From NCBI RefSeq assembly GCF_002104995.1, contig NW_024468294.1, positions 1 through 63,050 of the forward strand: a stretch of DNA of 63,050 nucleotides. The letters are read 5' to 3'. Position numbers and translations under genes: made by a program. Source of the DNA: Linderina pennispora (lineage: Eukaryota; Kickxellomycota; Kickxellomycetes; Kickxellales; Kickxellaceae). This document shows, piece by piece, positions 45,006 through 56,600 of the stretch. How positions within the stretch are numbered: the first letter of the stretch is position 1; every line of letters begins with the position of its first letter. Under the pieces are notes generated by a model. That model worked only from the letters and a program-made list of their open reading frames with translations, was not told the origin of the DNA and ran no database searches.

Positions 45006-47470
45006 CTAGAGACCAAACATGTTATTCTGGCTGGCCTGTGACTGCTGCTGCGCAAACGGATTGAACTGCTGCTGCTGTGGCTGCTGCTGCTGGGCATTGA
45101 ATCCGCCGCCGCCCATCATGTTCATGCTGCTCATGTTGTTCATGTTGTTCATGTTGTTCATGGCGTTCATGTTGCCCATGCCCATACCCATGCCCATGTT
45201 TTGCTGCTGCTGCTGTGCCATCATCGCGCTCTGCTGGTTGCCAGCACCCATCAGCTGGTTCATGCTCGGCTGCCTTCCGGTTGGCGTCATGGCGGCACTG
45301 CTTCCGCCGGTCGCAAACGGATTGCGGCTAACCTGGCCAAACTGCTGCGTGCTCGACGACGTAGTCAGAGCCGCCGGGCTTAGATCCACCAAGGATGCCC
45401 CGCCGGTCATGCCGGCGAACGGCGTTGCTGTTGTGTTGGTAGCCGATCCAAACGGATTGGCCTGTGCGCTGCTGCTTGAGCTGAGCGCGAGGCTGGCAAA
45501 CGGATCGATCTTGTCGCTGTTGCGCGCGATTTCAGCCAGCCGCGAGTTGGCGTCCCTCGGATTGACACCAAAGGGCAGCGGCTTAGCTGCATTGCCGCCG
45601 TCGAATGCGTTGCCGAAGGCACCGGATGCGCCGTCGAAGGTGTTGCTACCCAGGAGGTTGACGTTGTTGGTACTCTGGGCTTGCTGGGCCATGCTGCCAA
45701 AGGGACTGCTGGTGCTGGGCATGCCTAGGGCAGCAGTGCTCTGGCCGAACGGGTTCGCGGTGCCCATGCCGGCGGACGAGTCAAGGAGATTGGTGGCCAA
45801 GTTGGGCTGGGAGACGAACTGGTTGATGTTGTTGCCGTACGGGTTGGTGTTGCCCATCTGGCTCATGCCGCCCATGTTGCCGCCCATCTGGTTCATGCCG
45901 CCCATCTGGTTGGTGTTGTTATTGAGCCCGAACGGATCGAATGCACCACCAGAGCTGGCGTTCATGTTGTTGTTGAACTGGCTGTTGTCCATCATGCCAC
46001 CACCGCCAAAGGCGCCCATCAGATCGTTGGCGGCCGACGACACCGGCTGCTGACCAAACTGCTGCTGACCAAATTGCTGCTGGCCAAATTGCTGCTGGTC
46101 GATAAACTGCTGCTGGCCAAACTGCTGCTGGTTCATAAACTGCTGTTGCTGGTTAAAGTTGGTTGGGCTGACAGACTGTGCGGGCTGCGGACTGAACGCA
46201 TCATCCAGTCCGCCGATCAAGTCAACTTCGCCATTGGCTTTCGCCTTTGCATTCTTTTCCTTCTTCTCGTTGTCCTTTGCTTCCCGTGCGCTCTCCTCAA
46301 TAGCCCGCCGCAGCTCAGCATCCTCGTCGTATCCGCGGGGCACATTCTTTTGCTCTGCCTCGCGCCTGCTGGCCGCAATGGCGTCGCGCATATCTCTGTC
46401 TTCGTCTCCATACCGGTAGTCCGGATTTGACAGGCTGTTCTGGCGCCCGTGCCCACCGCGCCCACCTGTCCGGCTCATGTTACGCGCTGGATTGTACGGC
46501 CGCTGCGACGGGCCCTGGCTGCCGTACTGCGACCCATACATATCGCCGCCGGGATCGTTGAAGCCCATCCGGTCGTTCATCCAGTTCTTGTTCTTGCGCT
46601 CCTCGCGCAGCTTCGAGGGCTCCAACAGCAGCATCGTGACCTCCTTGGCCTTCTGTCGCACATTGGCGCCCTGGTCGCGCCCGCTGTCGTCAATGTGCTG
46701 GAACTCGCGCAGCGTCTTGACCACATAGATGTTGTCTACCGAGTACTGCAGCACCTGCTCCGACCCGCAGTGCAGACAGTAGTCCAGCACCGTCAGCGCC
46801 TACCAATCAGCACAAGCATTAGCAAATGTACAGTGGAGAGTTCACGCGGCGCACAATGCTCTGTCACATTAGGCAATATATACTCGGTGGTGTTACATCG
46901 CCAGCCTTGCCTACTGCTTTATGCTGATGCTAGCAAGAAGTGGGAGAGAAGGGGAGAGAATGCCCGCGAGTCGCTTACCTTGAAGACATGTCGCCAGTTC
47001 TTGCCCTTGTCGTTCAGGCGCTTGTCCAGCATCTCCATGACCTCCAGGAACTCGTGCCTACAGAGAATGTCCCCGTCCCCCCAGAGTTTCAGTGTTCCTG
47101 TCTCTCTTTTTTGGGCAAAGCGGTGCCATGCCGAGTACTCCCCCACTGCTGCATGGCCAGGCCAAGCCCCCACTGCCAGCAACGGTACTTACTGGTTATA
47201 CGTCGCCTGGGCAATTTGGCTCATCAGCGCCGTCGACGGGCCGCCAACATCATTCGAGGTGGCATCCCGGACCCTCATTTGTATATCCGAGTACCCCTTG
47301 GTGTAGTTCTTCCTAAATTCATTGTGGAAAAAGGGTTTCGGAAAGGGGGTTTAGGAACTGTGTGCCTTTTTCGCATACTCATACGTCACCCTCCGCGAGC
47401 AGGAGCGCCTGCCCGCATTCGCAGATTCCCTGCAAACTTACATCGTCCGAAGGACGCCTTTTGCCGTCAT
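45006..47470 (-). CDS. ENT1: Epsin (ENTH-domain endocytic adaptor), four exons
   Basis: Exons are 47470-47442, 47312-47193, 47057-46979 and 46799-45006, joined in phase by GT-AG introns; exon 1 is only 29 nt and encodes MTAKGVLRT plus part of a Met. The 673-residue product begins with an ENTH domain (KNYTKGYSDIQMRVRDATSN through TVLDYCLHCGS), which binds PI(4,5)P2. Two ubiquitin-interacting motifs follow (MRDAIAASRREAE and LRRAIEESAREAK). The Gln/Asn/Met-rich tail holds four NPF motifs for EH-domain partners and two DPF motifs (DPFGL, DPFASL) for AP-2. This is the full epsin layout, acting in clathrin-mediated endocytosis at the plasma membrane. Low-complexity QQQF and NNM repeats fill the tail. 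Confidence 0.93.
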
Positions 47471-47728
47471 TGTAGTATGCCCCTTGTGTGCGTGTGTTGT
47501 GTGTAGTGGAGGGAGATAAGGGAGGGGCACAAGCCTAAATTACAGTATTATGAGAGAAGAAGAAGGAATGCTCCAATTACTGGTAATGCTCAGCAAGAAA
47601 CGGGTCTAGTGGAAAAATGTGCAAAAATCCGCCTCTCGCTCCCCACTCTGATGAGAAGTGGAGCGCCGACGCAAGTCAGCTGACAACAGATTTTGTTCTT
47701 GGCCAGGGCTCAGACCCCCGATCTCGCT

Positions 47729-50336
47729 CTACTGCGTGTCATATGACTGCACCGACGCCAGCCGCTCGACATCGCCGATCTCGTCCACGATAAACCTGGG
47801 CGGTGGGTCCTGTATAAACGGGCACAGGTCGCTGGGCAGGAACGGGCCAAACTTGTCGACAAACTCGCTCCGCCTGTCGACCTCCTCCAGATGCATCGCG
47901 TCAAGGCGCGCCCGCACATCCTCGACGGCCGCGTGCTGCTGTGCCTGCGCCTGCCGCCGCCGGTGGACCTCGCCGACCAGCGCGTCGTATGCGCCGTGGA
48001 AGTTGCGGTACCATGTGATCAGGTTCCACATCTCGTCCTGGAACACCTCGACCTCGGTCAGCAGCCGCTGGAACTCGCCCTGCGAGGACTCGGAGCGCGA
48101 GAGGAACCCGCCGATGGCCCGCGAGATCCTGCCGATGGCCTGCGATTGCTCGACATAGTCGGCAAAGAACGCTGCGCACTGGAGGCTGCGCACATTTGTC
48201 TCGTCAGCACGGCGCCGGATGCCCACCAGCGCATCCTGCAGCTCGGCGATAATTAGAGGGATCTCGTCGGTGTCCCTCAGCAGCACTACAAAAGAGGAGC
48301 CCGAGCTCGGCCATTTAGGTTGCATAGACGACATTTACAGATGCAACAACACCGGTACATGGTTGGTGGGAGCATGCGCTGCCGCCCCCTCCCCGACACA
48401 GCCACTTGCCTTTGTAGTCGTCCAGGCTGAGCACGCCTCCTTCGCTCTCCAGGTCTTTCACGGAGTCCTGCAGCTGCGCGCAGTGGTGGCTGATCATCTC
48501 GGTGTCCTGCCTGATGTCTGCGACTGATCCAAGTGTCTCGGCCAGCAGCGCTGCAGCCTCGCGCAGCCCGCCCCATGTCACGCTGATGTCGTCAGGCACC
48601 GGCACCTCGATTGCCTGGACCTCGTCAAGCACAGCCCGCGCAAGCGCAACATCAACCGCGGCGATCTCCTACACACCGACACTCACGATTAGCCGCATAC
48701 CAACACCAGCACTGCCTGCGATCTCTGCAGTCCCCCCTGCAACGTACCGCCAGATGGTTGAGGCACTCCTCAGTCTTGCCTTGCAGCGCATCCACCGCCG
48801 CCTGGTCAATGTGATCGTGCAGAGTGTGCTTGCGCGTGCCGCCTGGCGCGCTGTCGAACGGGCTACGGAATTCCTTTCCCACCACCTCTCTGTTGCGGAG
48901 CAGCTCCAGCACCGCCGACATGTCGGACCGCAGATCCTCAAACTGCTGCCGCTTATTCTACATATGGAAGGTGGGTCGTTATCTATCCCATGGAATGCCT
49001 TTTGGGCTGCACCAGTGAGTCTCGCCACATGCCCACGTGTTCCGGCAAGCGTGGTGTCTTTTTTACCACACTGCGTGCCCGATGCAGCCTGGCCTTCTGC
49101 AAATGGCCATGCTCCGTGAAGCCACTGGCCAACAGCAACGAGCGGTGCTGAATCGTCCCGTTCGTCTGTCGAGGCGGGCAGCCAGTCGCTGCTTTGTTTT
49201 GCTTTGCTTTCGCCTCAGCTTTGTTTTGCTTGTCTGTGGAGCCACAGCCGGCATGCTAAATCTGGCACTGCGAGGTAGGGGAAGGAATGGCAGACCCACT
49301 GGGCAGGTCGCACACTTGGGACTGTCACGGCCAACGGGGCAATCCCAAATGGCCGCGTAAGGAAATTTTGCACACTGGCCATCAATAATAGCTCGGCTAG
49401 CGGTCCGAGATCCATGGGCGCAAATGCAGAGCACCAATGAAGATCCAATTTGCTAAAAGGGGTTCTGAGAAACGTACCTGAACGGTTGTCTCCAAGTCGC
49501 CGAGGTGCTGCTTCAGGTCGGCCTCGAGCGATCTGCACGCCTACAACTGGGAGAGAGCATTTGAGCTTGGATCCCATTCCGTGAGCTGGTTTCAAAACAC
49601 CCGCACAATCAGCAGCGCCTCCCGAGATGGCAATGGTCAAGGCAAGTACACCCCAAACTTGTTTGATCTTCCCAGTTTCAAGAATAACAAACACTGGCCC
49701 GGTTATCACGCAATTTCATCTGCAATTCCCCCCGTCCCACGTAGCCAGGCATTCCAGCCCAAATACACAGCGAAGGCGAGATCAGGGCAAACGGAAGCTT
49801 CCCAGCTGCACGACACAGAAATTCCCACCATGCTCGTCGTGCGCTTTGCTGCTGCCTGCATAAAAGCCCATCTGCCAGTGTGGTGAGAGAAAAGTCTCCG
49901 CCGGGCCATTCTCACAGATAAAAGGGAGCCTTGCCGGGCTGGGTCCATGCCGAGCAGTGGCCCAATGACGAATGGCACAGGACAGCTCGCACCACCGTCA
50001 CGAAGTGAGTCTAGAAGGCGTTCTTCCGACTCATAGCAGTGGTGGTTGGACTGTTTGTTTGGGGTGGGGAGAGCAAGCCAACAGGATGGGTCTGGCTGAT
50101 CGCCGGGCAGCAAACAGAACCCGTGAAAGGTGAGCAAGCCATTGCACGTGTACCTGTAATTGGGCCGGGTTGTCAGCCATCAGAAAGGCTAGCTTTGGAT
50201 GGACTCGGCAAATGAGGGCAAAGTCCCGCCGGGCCGTCTCCAGACAGGCACATGCCTGTGCGAGGACGTCTTCTGCAACGCGCGTTCCTTGGAGCGAGGG
50301 CTCGGACAGTTTTGTAAGCGATTCAAGCGACGCCAT
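47729..50336 (-). CDS. ATG17: Atg17, autophagy scaffold, five exons with a GC-AG intron
   Basis: Exons are 50336-50154, 49540-49478, 48957-48748, 48668-48410 and 48285-47729; all phases agree and give 423 residues, close to yeast Atg17 (417). Intron 4 uses a GC donor (AAAG then GCAAGT) and ends TTTTGTAG. The start is MASLESLTKLSEPSL. Family marks are at the C-terminal side: WYRNFHGAYDALVGEVHRRR, the long helix to LDAMHLEEVDRRSEF and then GPFLPSDLCPFI, the Atg17/APG17 signature. The protein is almost entirely helical. Atg17 builds the Atg1 kinase scaffold at the pre-autophagosomal structure. Intron 1 is unusually long here (613 nt) and contains no clear further exon. Confidence 0.88.
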
Positions 50337-50662
50337 CCGGAACAATAGAAATGACAGTAGGGGTTATCAATCGTCAAAGGACATTGTCGACGCCGTGGCC
50401 GGGCTATTTCTCCGTGCTATTTGGCCACATGCACATGGCTGCTGCCCGTTATGGCCCAGGGCTGCGGCAGCTGCAGCTGCATGTTAATGATGGCTTCCTC
50501 GAGGCCGGGGTGGTAGTAAAGAAAAAAGTGTCAATTTTAGAATATAGAAAACGAAACTATGTATGAAGAGAAGGGGAGTAGGGTACAAAAGTGCCCAATA
50601 GAAGTGACAGGGGGTTGCATAGTGCATCTAGAGAAAGGCGACAAAGCGCAGGGGACAGAAGC

Positions 50663-53624
50663 TTAGTTGTTGCCCGGGTTGGTCAGGATGCGCGAGGCGT
50701 GCTCGGCCTGGGCGCTCTGCAGCCGGCGCAGCTCGGTGCTGTCCATCTTCAGGCTCTTGCCCGACTTGGTGAAGAGCTGGCCCTGAGATGATGCGCTTGC
50801 CAAAGTTCTGGCGGTTGGCCTCGGGACGGTCGTTGATGTTGGTGGCATAGTACGAGGCACCGCGCGACGGGATGGTCGAGATGCGGTTGACGGACTGGGC
50901 AGCATCGATCGAGGCGCGGGTGCGCTGGCGGGCAAGCTCAACCTGCTCGGTGGACACGGGCTCTCCAGGAGTCGGGGGAGCAGTGGAGGCAGCGAAGCGG
51001 TCGAGGACGGAGGCCATGCCGAACTTGATGAAGTCGAGGGGAAGGAACCAGACAATGTCCCAGATCCAGACGGCTCCAGCCCAGTGCCCAGCCGGCACCG
51101 CGGATCTCGGTGAATCCCCAGTTGGCGTAGACAGTGATCATGGTGGCCACCAGCTGGGCGACAACGAAGGCGCAGCACAGGAAGGTCGACGGGCGCTCGG
51201 CGAAGAAGAAGCCCTGCGAGCGGGTCACGAAGATGAGGGCCTGCGACAGAATCGAGACCTGCAGGTAGATGACCGAGTGCAGCGAGAAGTCGTTGCGGTT
51301 GGAGAACGCCTTGCAGCCGTGGCGCTGGAAGAAGTTGGTCTTGTCGATGACGGCGAAGAAGACCAGGGTCGACAGGGTCAGGTAGCAGCCGTAGACAATG
51401 GCGTACGAGAAAATCTCCTTCAGGTTCCAGGCGTTCGGGTGCTTCGACGGCTTGACGTTGTCGGTCGAGATGGTCATCATGGTGCCGTCATTAATGATGG
51501 CGAGGATAAGGACCAGGAACGGAGGGAAGTCAAACTTGAAGGCAAAGACCAGGATCGAGAACGTCGTGACAACACGGATGGTGACCGAGCAGGTGTAGAT
51601 GGCGTAGTTGCGCATGCGCTGGAAGATGATGCGCGAGTGGATGAACGCCTCAATGATGGTCGACAGACCAGCCTCAGTCAGGACAATAGTCGGAAGCAGA
51701 GCGGGCAGCATCGGAGGCATCGGCGACAGCAACACCGACGTTGGCCTTGGCGAGAGCGGGGGCATCGTTGACACCATCACCAGTCATGGCAACCATGTGG
51801 CCCAGGTTCTGCAGACGGTCGACAATATCGTACTTGTGCTCGGGGTACACACCGGCGAAACCGTCGGCAGCGCAGGACAAGCTCGTCAACAGAGTTGGCA
51901 ATGCCGTGGAGCTCCTCGGGCTTGTTCAGGATCGAAGCGTTGTACATGGTGTCGCCCATACCGAGCTCACGGCCGGTCTCCTTGGCAATGGCCAGCTGGT
52001 CACCGGTGATCATCTTGACGTGGACGCCGAGCTCGATGGCACGGTCGATGGTCTCCTTGGTGTCGTGGCGGGGCGGGTCGAAGATGGGCAGCAGAGCGAT
52101 CAGACGGAAGCCGGTACCGGCACCCTCGGGGTCGTCGCCCGGAACATCCTCCTCGGCAACAGCCAGCGCACGCAGGCCACGGGTGGCAAACTCGTCGACG
52201 TCGGCGTGCAGCTGCTGGACAACCTCGTCGGTCTTGTCGCGGGTGGCGAGCTCAAGGATCATCTGGGTCATGCCCTTGGACACACGGTGCAGGGTGTTGT
52301 CCGACAGGCGGCGGTAGGTGACCTCGGTACGCTTGTCGACCGGGTTGAACGGGAGGAAGTTGAGGACCTCGATGCCCTCGCGAGCAAGCTTGGTGTCGGA
52401 CAGGGACTCGACAATCGACTTGTCGATGGCATCCTGGTTCTCGATACGCGAGGCGTAGGCAGACAGCTTGAGAATATCGTCAGTGGTCAGATCGGTAGTG
52501 TAGTGCTTGACAGCCTCAGTCTTGATGGTCAGCTCGTTCAAAGTCAGGGTACCAGTCTTGTCAGAGCACAGGATGGTGACACCAGCCAGCTCCTCAATGG
52601 CAGAGATGCGGGTCACAATAGCCTTGTGCTCGGCAAGCTGCTTGGCACCAATGGCGAGGGTCACCGACAGCACAGTGGGCATGGCAATGGGGATACCACC
52701 GATGAGCAGCACAAGCAGGTTGTTCATACCGCGGCGGTAGCGGAACTTGAAGCCCGGGTACATGACAAAGATCTCGGCAACCAGGAAAATCGCAATGGAG
52801 ATGATGCAGAAGTTACCAATCTTGGCCAGCACCTGCTGCAGATGCCCGGTGCCCTCGTTGGCGCCAGCGACGAGCGAGGCAGCGCGGCCGAAGAACGTGT
52901 TCAGACCAGTACCAATGACAACAGCCTCAGCCTCGCCCTGCTTGACAGTCGAGCCAGAGAAGATCTCATCTCCGGGCTCCTTGCCGACGGGCAGCGACTC
53001 ACCAGTAAGGGCAGCCTGGTCGATCTTGACGTTGTTGGACACGACCATGCGCGAATCGGCGGGCACGACATCTCCAATGCCGATGGCAATGATATCGCCG
53101 GGCACCAGGCACTTGGCCTCCATGATCTTCCACTCACCGTCGCGCTTGACCTTGCACTGGGGAGCCAGGGCTGCCATCAGGGCCTCGACGGCCTTGCCGG
53201 CGCCGCGCTCCTCGTAGTAGCCAATGCACGAGTTGCCAAGAAGCAGCAGAACGATACCGACGAAATCCTGCCAGTCAGGCGGCATGCCTTGGCCGTTGGA
53301 CAGCGCAATGGCCACAAGGGCGGCAGCCTCCATGACCCACGACAGCGGGTTCCACATGAAAGACAGGAACATGAGCAGCGGGTTGACCTTCTTCTCGGGC
53401 AGCTTGTTCTCGCCGAACTTTGCCACACGGGCCTCGGCCTCGGACTGAGTCAGACCCCCGGGACCGCACTGCAGCAGCTGGAACACGAGCTTGTTGTCCA
53501 TTGTCTCGAGATCGAACTTCTCCTTGTCGTAGAGATCAGAGACCGTCAGCGTGTTCGGGTCGACATTGAGCGTCGCAACCTCGCTCGCAGGAGCGGGTGC
53601 CTTTTCGGCATCCTTGGACGACAT
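50663..53624 (-). CDS. PMA1: Plasma-membrane proton ATPase (P3A type), four frame breaks
   Basis: The ATG at 53624 opens about 985 residues of a fungal Pma1-type pump. Visible parts in order: cation ATPase N-terminal domain, TGES dephosphorylation loop ([11 protein letters not shown]), [12 protein letters not shown] helix M4, the phosphorylated Asp in [14 protein letters not shown] of the nucleotide site, MITGDQ and the [18 protein letters not shown] hinge, then the last membrane helices and a C-terminal regulatory tail ending in LTNPGNN. It exports protons and sets membrane potential. Single extra bases are inferred at about 51871, 51688, 51087 and 50781; each restores perfect family sequence when ignored. 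Because the pump is essential and otherwise flawless, these breaks are best read as consensus errors. The gene is intronless as seen. Confidence 0.95.
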
Positions 53625-56600
53625 TAGATGGGCTTGGACGGGATACGCGAAAAGGGGGAGTTATGTATCAGAATATAGAGGGGTGAGGGAGGATTATATG
53701 GAATAAGAAAAGTAGAAAATATAGGTGATGGCAGATATCGGAAGCGGGAACCTGAACAACTGAATGTCTCTAATACACGCGCATATCAAGGCTTATTTCT
53801 CTTGAGGCACTCTGGGACAGAGAGGATGGCGTGAAAGAAATAAAAACTGACGGTTGTTTCCTAGAGAGGGGAGAAAAAGTTCTAGCGATATGAAAGGCCT
53901 AGCGCCAGAAGCGAGCGGGTGCCAGCAGCTTTATATTCCGGTGAGGCTGGACGGGCAGGGGAGGTTCGAGGGCACAAAGGCGCGGGATGGGTGGAACTGA
54001 TTGTGCTCTGTGTGAGCAGCCATTTTCGAATAACTTTTCTGCATTTTCGCTGATAGCCAGTTTCGCTCCTAGTGACAGTGTGATTCTTGCCAGCCCCAGA
54101 CCAATTTTTTCCATAGCGTCAACACGGCTGTGCAATCTTGGGGGGGACAGGGGGGTGTCCGTTCTCGGGCTTGGATTGCGGGCTGCGACCCCTCCGAACC
54201 AATCAAGCCGCGGACTCCGTGTTTCGCAAGCCTGTTACTTTCGGGTTCCTTTCCGTAGGTTGCGCTGCTGCTGCCAGGCAGGAAGGAAAAATGCTGAATG
54301 AGAAAATCTCTTTTTTTTTCTCTCCCTTGCTCCCCCCAAAAACGGACTGGCGGGTTCATTGGCCCCGACGGAACGTGGGTCACGAACCCACCCCCAAACT
54401 CGCTTCGCAAAACAGCGGTCTCCCCCTTCGTTGGACATGCCCACCGCCTGCCTGTGCTCGTCCTTTTGCTGTGCGAGATCCACTGTTGATGGTTGGGGAG
54501 CGCTGCTCAGTGTGGGAAGGCTACCTCCTGCTCGTCACCGTCCCGCCTGGCTGTAGAAGAGATGCGCCGGCGGCGGCAGTGCTGGCATAGCATGGCGCCG
54601 GTGGAAAAGAAAAAGCCAGCTGGCAGGCCATGATGTCTGCGGTTACGTAAGTGATGTGGAGGCAGGCGTGCCAGGAGGAATCGCAGGAACAATGCGCTGG
54701 GCTGTAGATTCTGCTGCTGACAGCTTTGCTGCTGCTGCTTTTGCCGTTGCCGGCAGAGACGGGGCACATTCGCATGACCGCCCATTCGCCACCCCCTCCT
54801 TTCTCGTCGGCATTTCCTGTCCACCATTGCATATGCACGGACTTTATCACTTTCTGCCCATGGGCGCATCCGACGGTGACAAGATCGGACACGACACACC
54901 GAATTTATTTTGTATTCTGAAACAAACCATTTTGCCGCCCGTTTGCGTGCTGCCTTTGCAAAGTCCGAGAACCAGCGTGTCGCAGACAAGGTAATAGACG
55001 ATCAGCCCCATACGATTTAAGGCAATAGTTCCGTCCCCCTGTTACCTGCCCAGCGACGGCTGGAGTACCGGAATCCACGCTTAGAGTCGCCGAGGATACG
55101 CTGCAGCTGGCTGCATATTCCACCAAATTCCTCATCATAAGGGCCAGTGGCTCTCAGGCCGGCCCAGGCATGGCGGTTGGCGTGATCAGCGCACCCCAGA
55201 TATGCTGCGCTCCGAATAGACCAAGCCAACCACCAAAGACCCATCAACAACCCGCCTCTTGCGTCGATTCCAGATGCCGCAATGGCTGTCCTTGTGTCGA
55301 TGGCTGATGCTAGCATTGGGTCTCGCTCAACAAAGTGCACATTAGCAGCGACCAGGGAGGTGGTCGTATAGACCAAATGCAAGGCGATCCGCAGCTCAAG
55401 CGGTTCCACTATTGCCACCAGCAAGCCAAATATTGCGATTCCGTGCAGACGACCACTTGCCAAAGGCACCACAAAACTGACTAAGCACGCTCCGCGACAC
55501 GCTTGCCCTTGCCCACTGACAATACCCCCGTCTGCTCTCTGGTTTCTAGCAATTCCGAGATGAATGGATAATAGGTTCATCCACTCCGACGGTGAATTGT
55601 TAGGACAGAAAACAAACAGCCCGCACCCATTTTGTTGGCACCAACGGACTCCCGCAGCCTAAGGGTACCTGTTCTACCTTGACGCACCACCCCCAGACCG
55701 GCACGATGGAAGCGGACATCCACTGCACGCCCTCCCCCCTACGCGCAGCGGCATCCGCTCCTTTGTTTTTTTGCATCCCGCCCATTCTCTGACCAGGTTT
55801 GATCGGTGATATCCGTGTTCTGGCGAACCAGCATGACAAAGTCGTTGGGACAGCCCTTTGGATGTGGCTTGGATGGGTTGGCGGTGCCCGCATGACATAT
55901 GCAGGATATTGTTTGCTGCATTTTCTACACCTAGCGTCTGTGCCCCCACCGCCCGCCTGTGCCGGCAATAAGCAAGCATGCCAATTCGCTGCCCACCATC
56001 GCCCAATCAACCACTCATGCCAGAAGAAAAATACGACATTGACAGCCAGGCGCTCCAGCTGGGCCACACCGAATCGGTTGTGAATCATCAGCGCTTTCCA
56101 GCCAGTGCCCATCGCCAGCAAAAGAAAAAACTAAAACAGTGATGCCCAGGCTAGACCACAGAATTTTTTTGCAAAGTGACACAATGACATCGGCTGGCCA
56201 GTGAAGAGGAGACAGCATTCGCCTTATTGCCCTCTGGGACCTGCGGACCATGGCCATCGGCGTTCAGCTCATGCGTAGCTCCATTCTGTTGGGGGACCAG
56301 GGAAGAGGAGCCAAGACTGCCAGAGTATTGATCTGGTACCACTTTTCCTCAGGTCTGGATGCTCCCGGGTCCAGCGGCACAATGTTTCTCCAGCAGGCGA
56401 TGGTTTGCTCAGCTCGCCTCACGCTAAGGCGTGCTGGCCTGCGAAAGCAGCCCCATGCAACCCGTGCCATAGCCACGACTGTGTCTGGGGTGAAGAGCCA
56501 TCCACCAGCCTCACCACGGACGAGCTCTGGAAGAACCTTTCTCCCCAAACGCTCGGAACTCTACAAACGCGCCAATGGCTGTATAGTCGCACTATGCAGT

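Noticed and set aside
45019-46053. 344-codon plus-strand frame resembling a Leu/Pro-rich membrane protein
   Set aside because: It mirrors the Gln/Asn/Met-rich tail of epsin; the hydrophobic look comes from antisense reading of CAG, AAC and ATG codons.
51741-53627. 628-codon open frame on the plus strand
   Set aside because: It is the exact antisense of PMA1; the translation is Gly/Asp/Leu/Val-rich without domains, while the minus strand shows every P-type ATPase motif.
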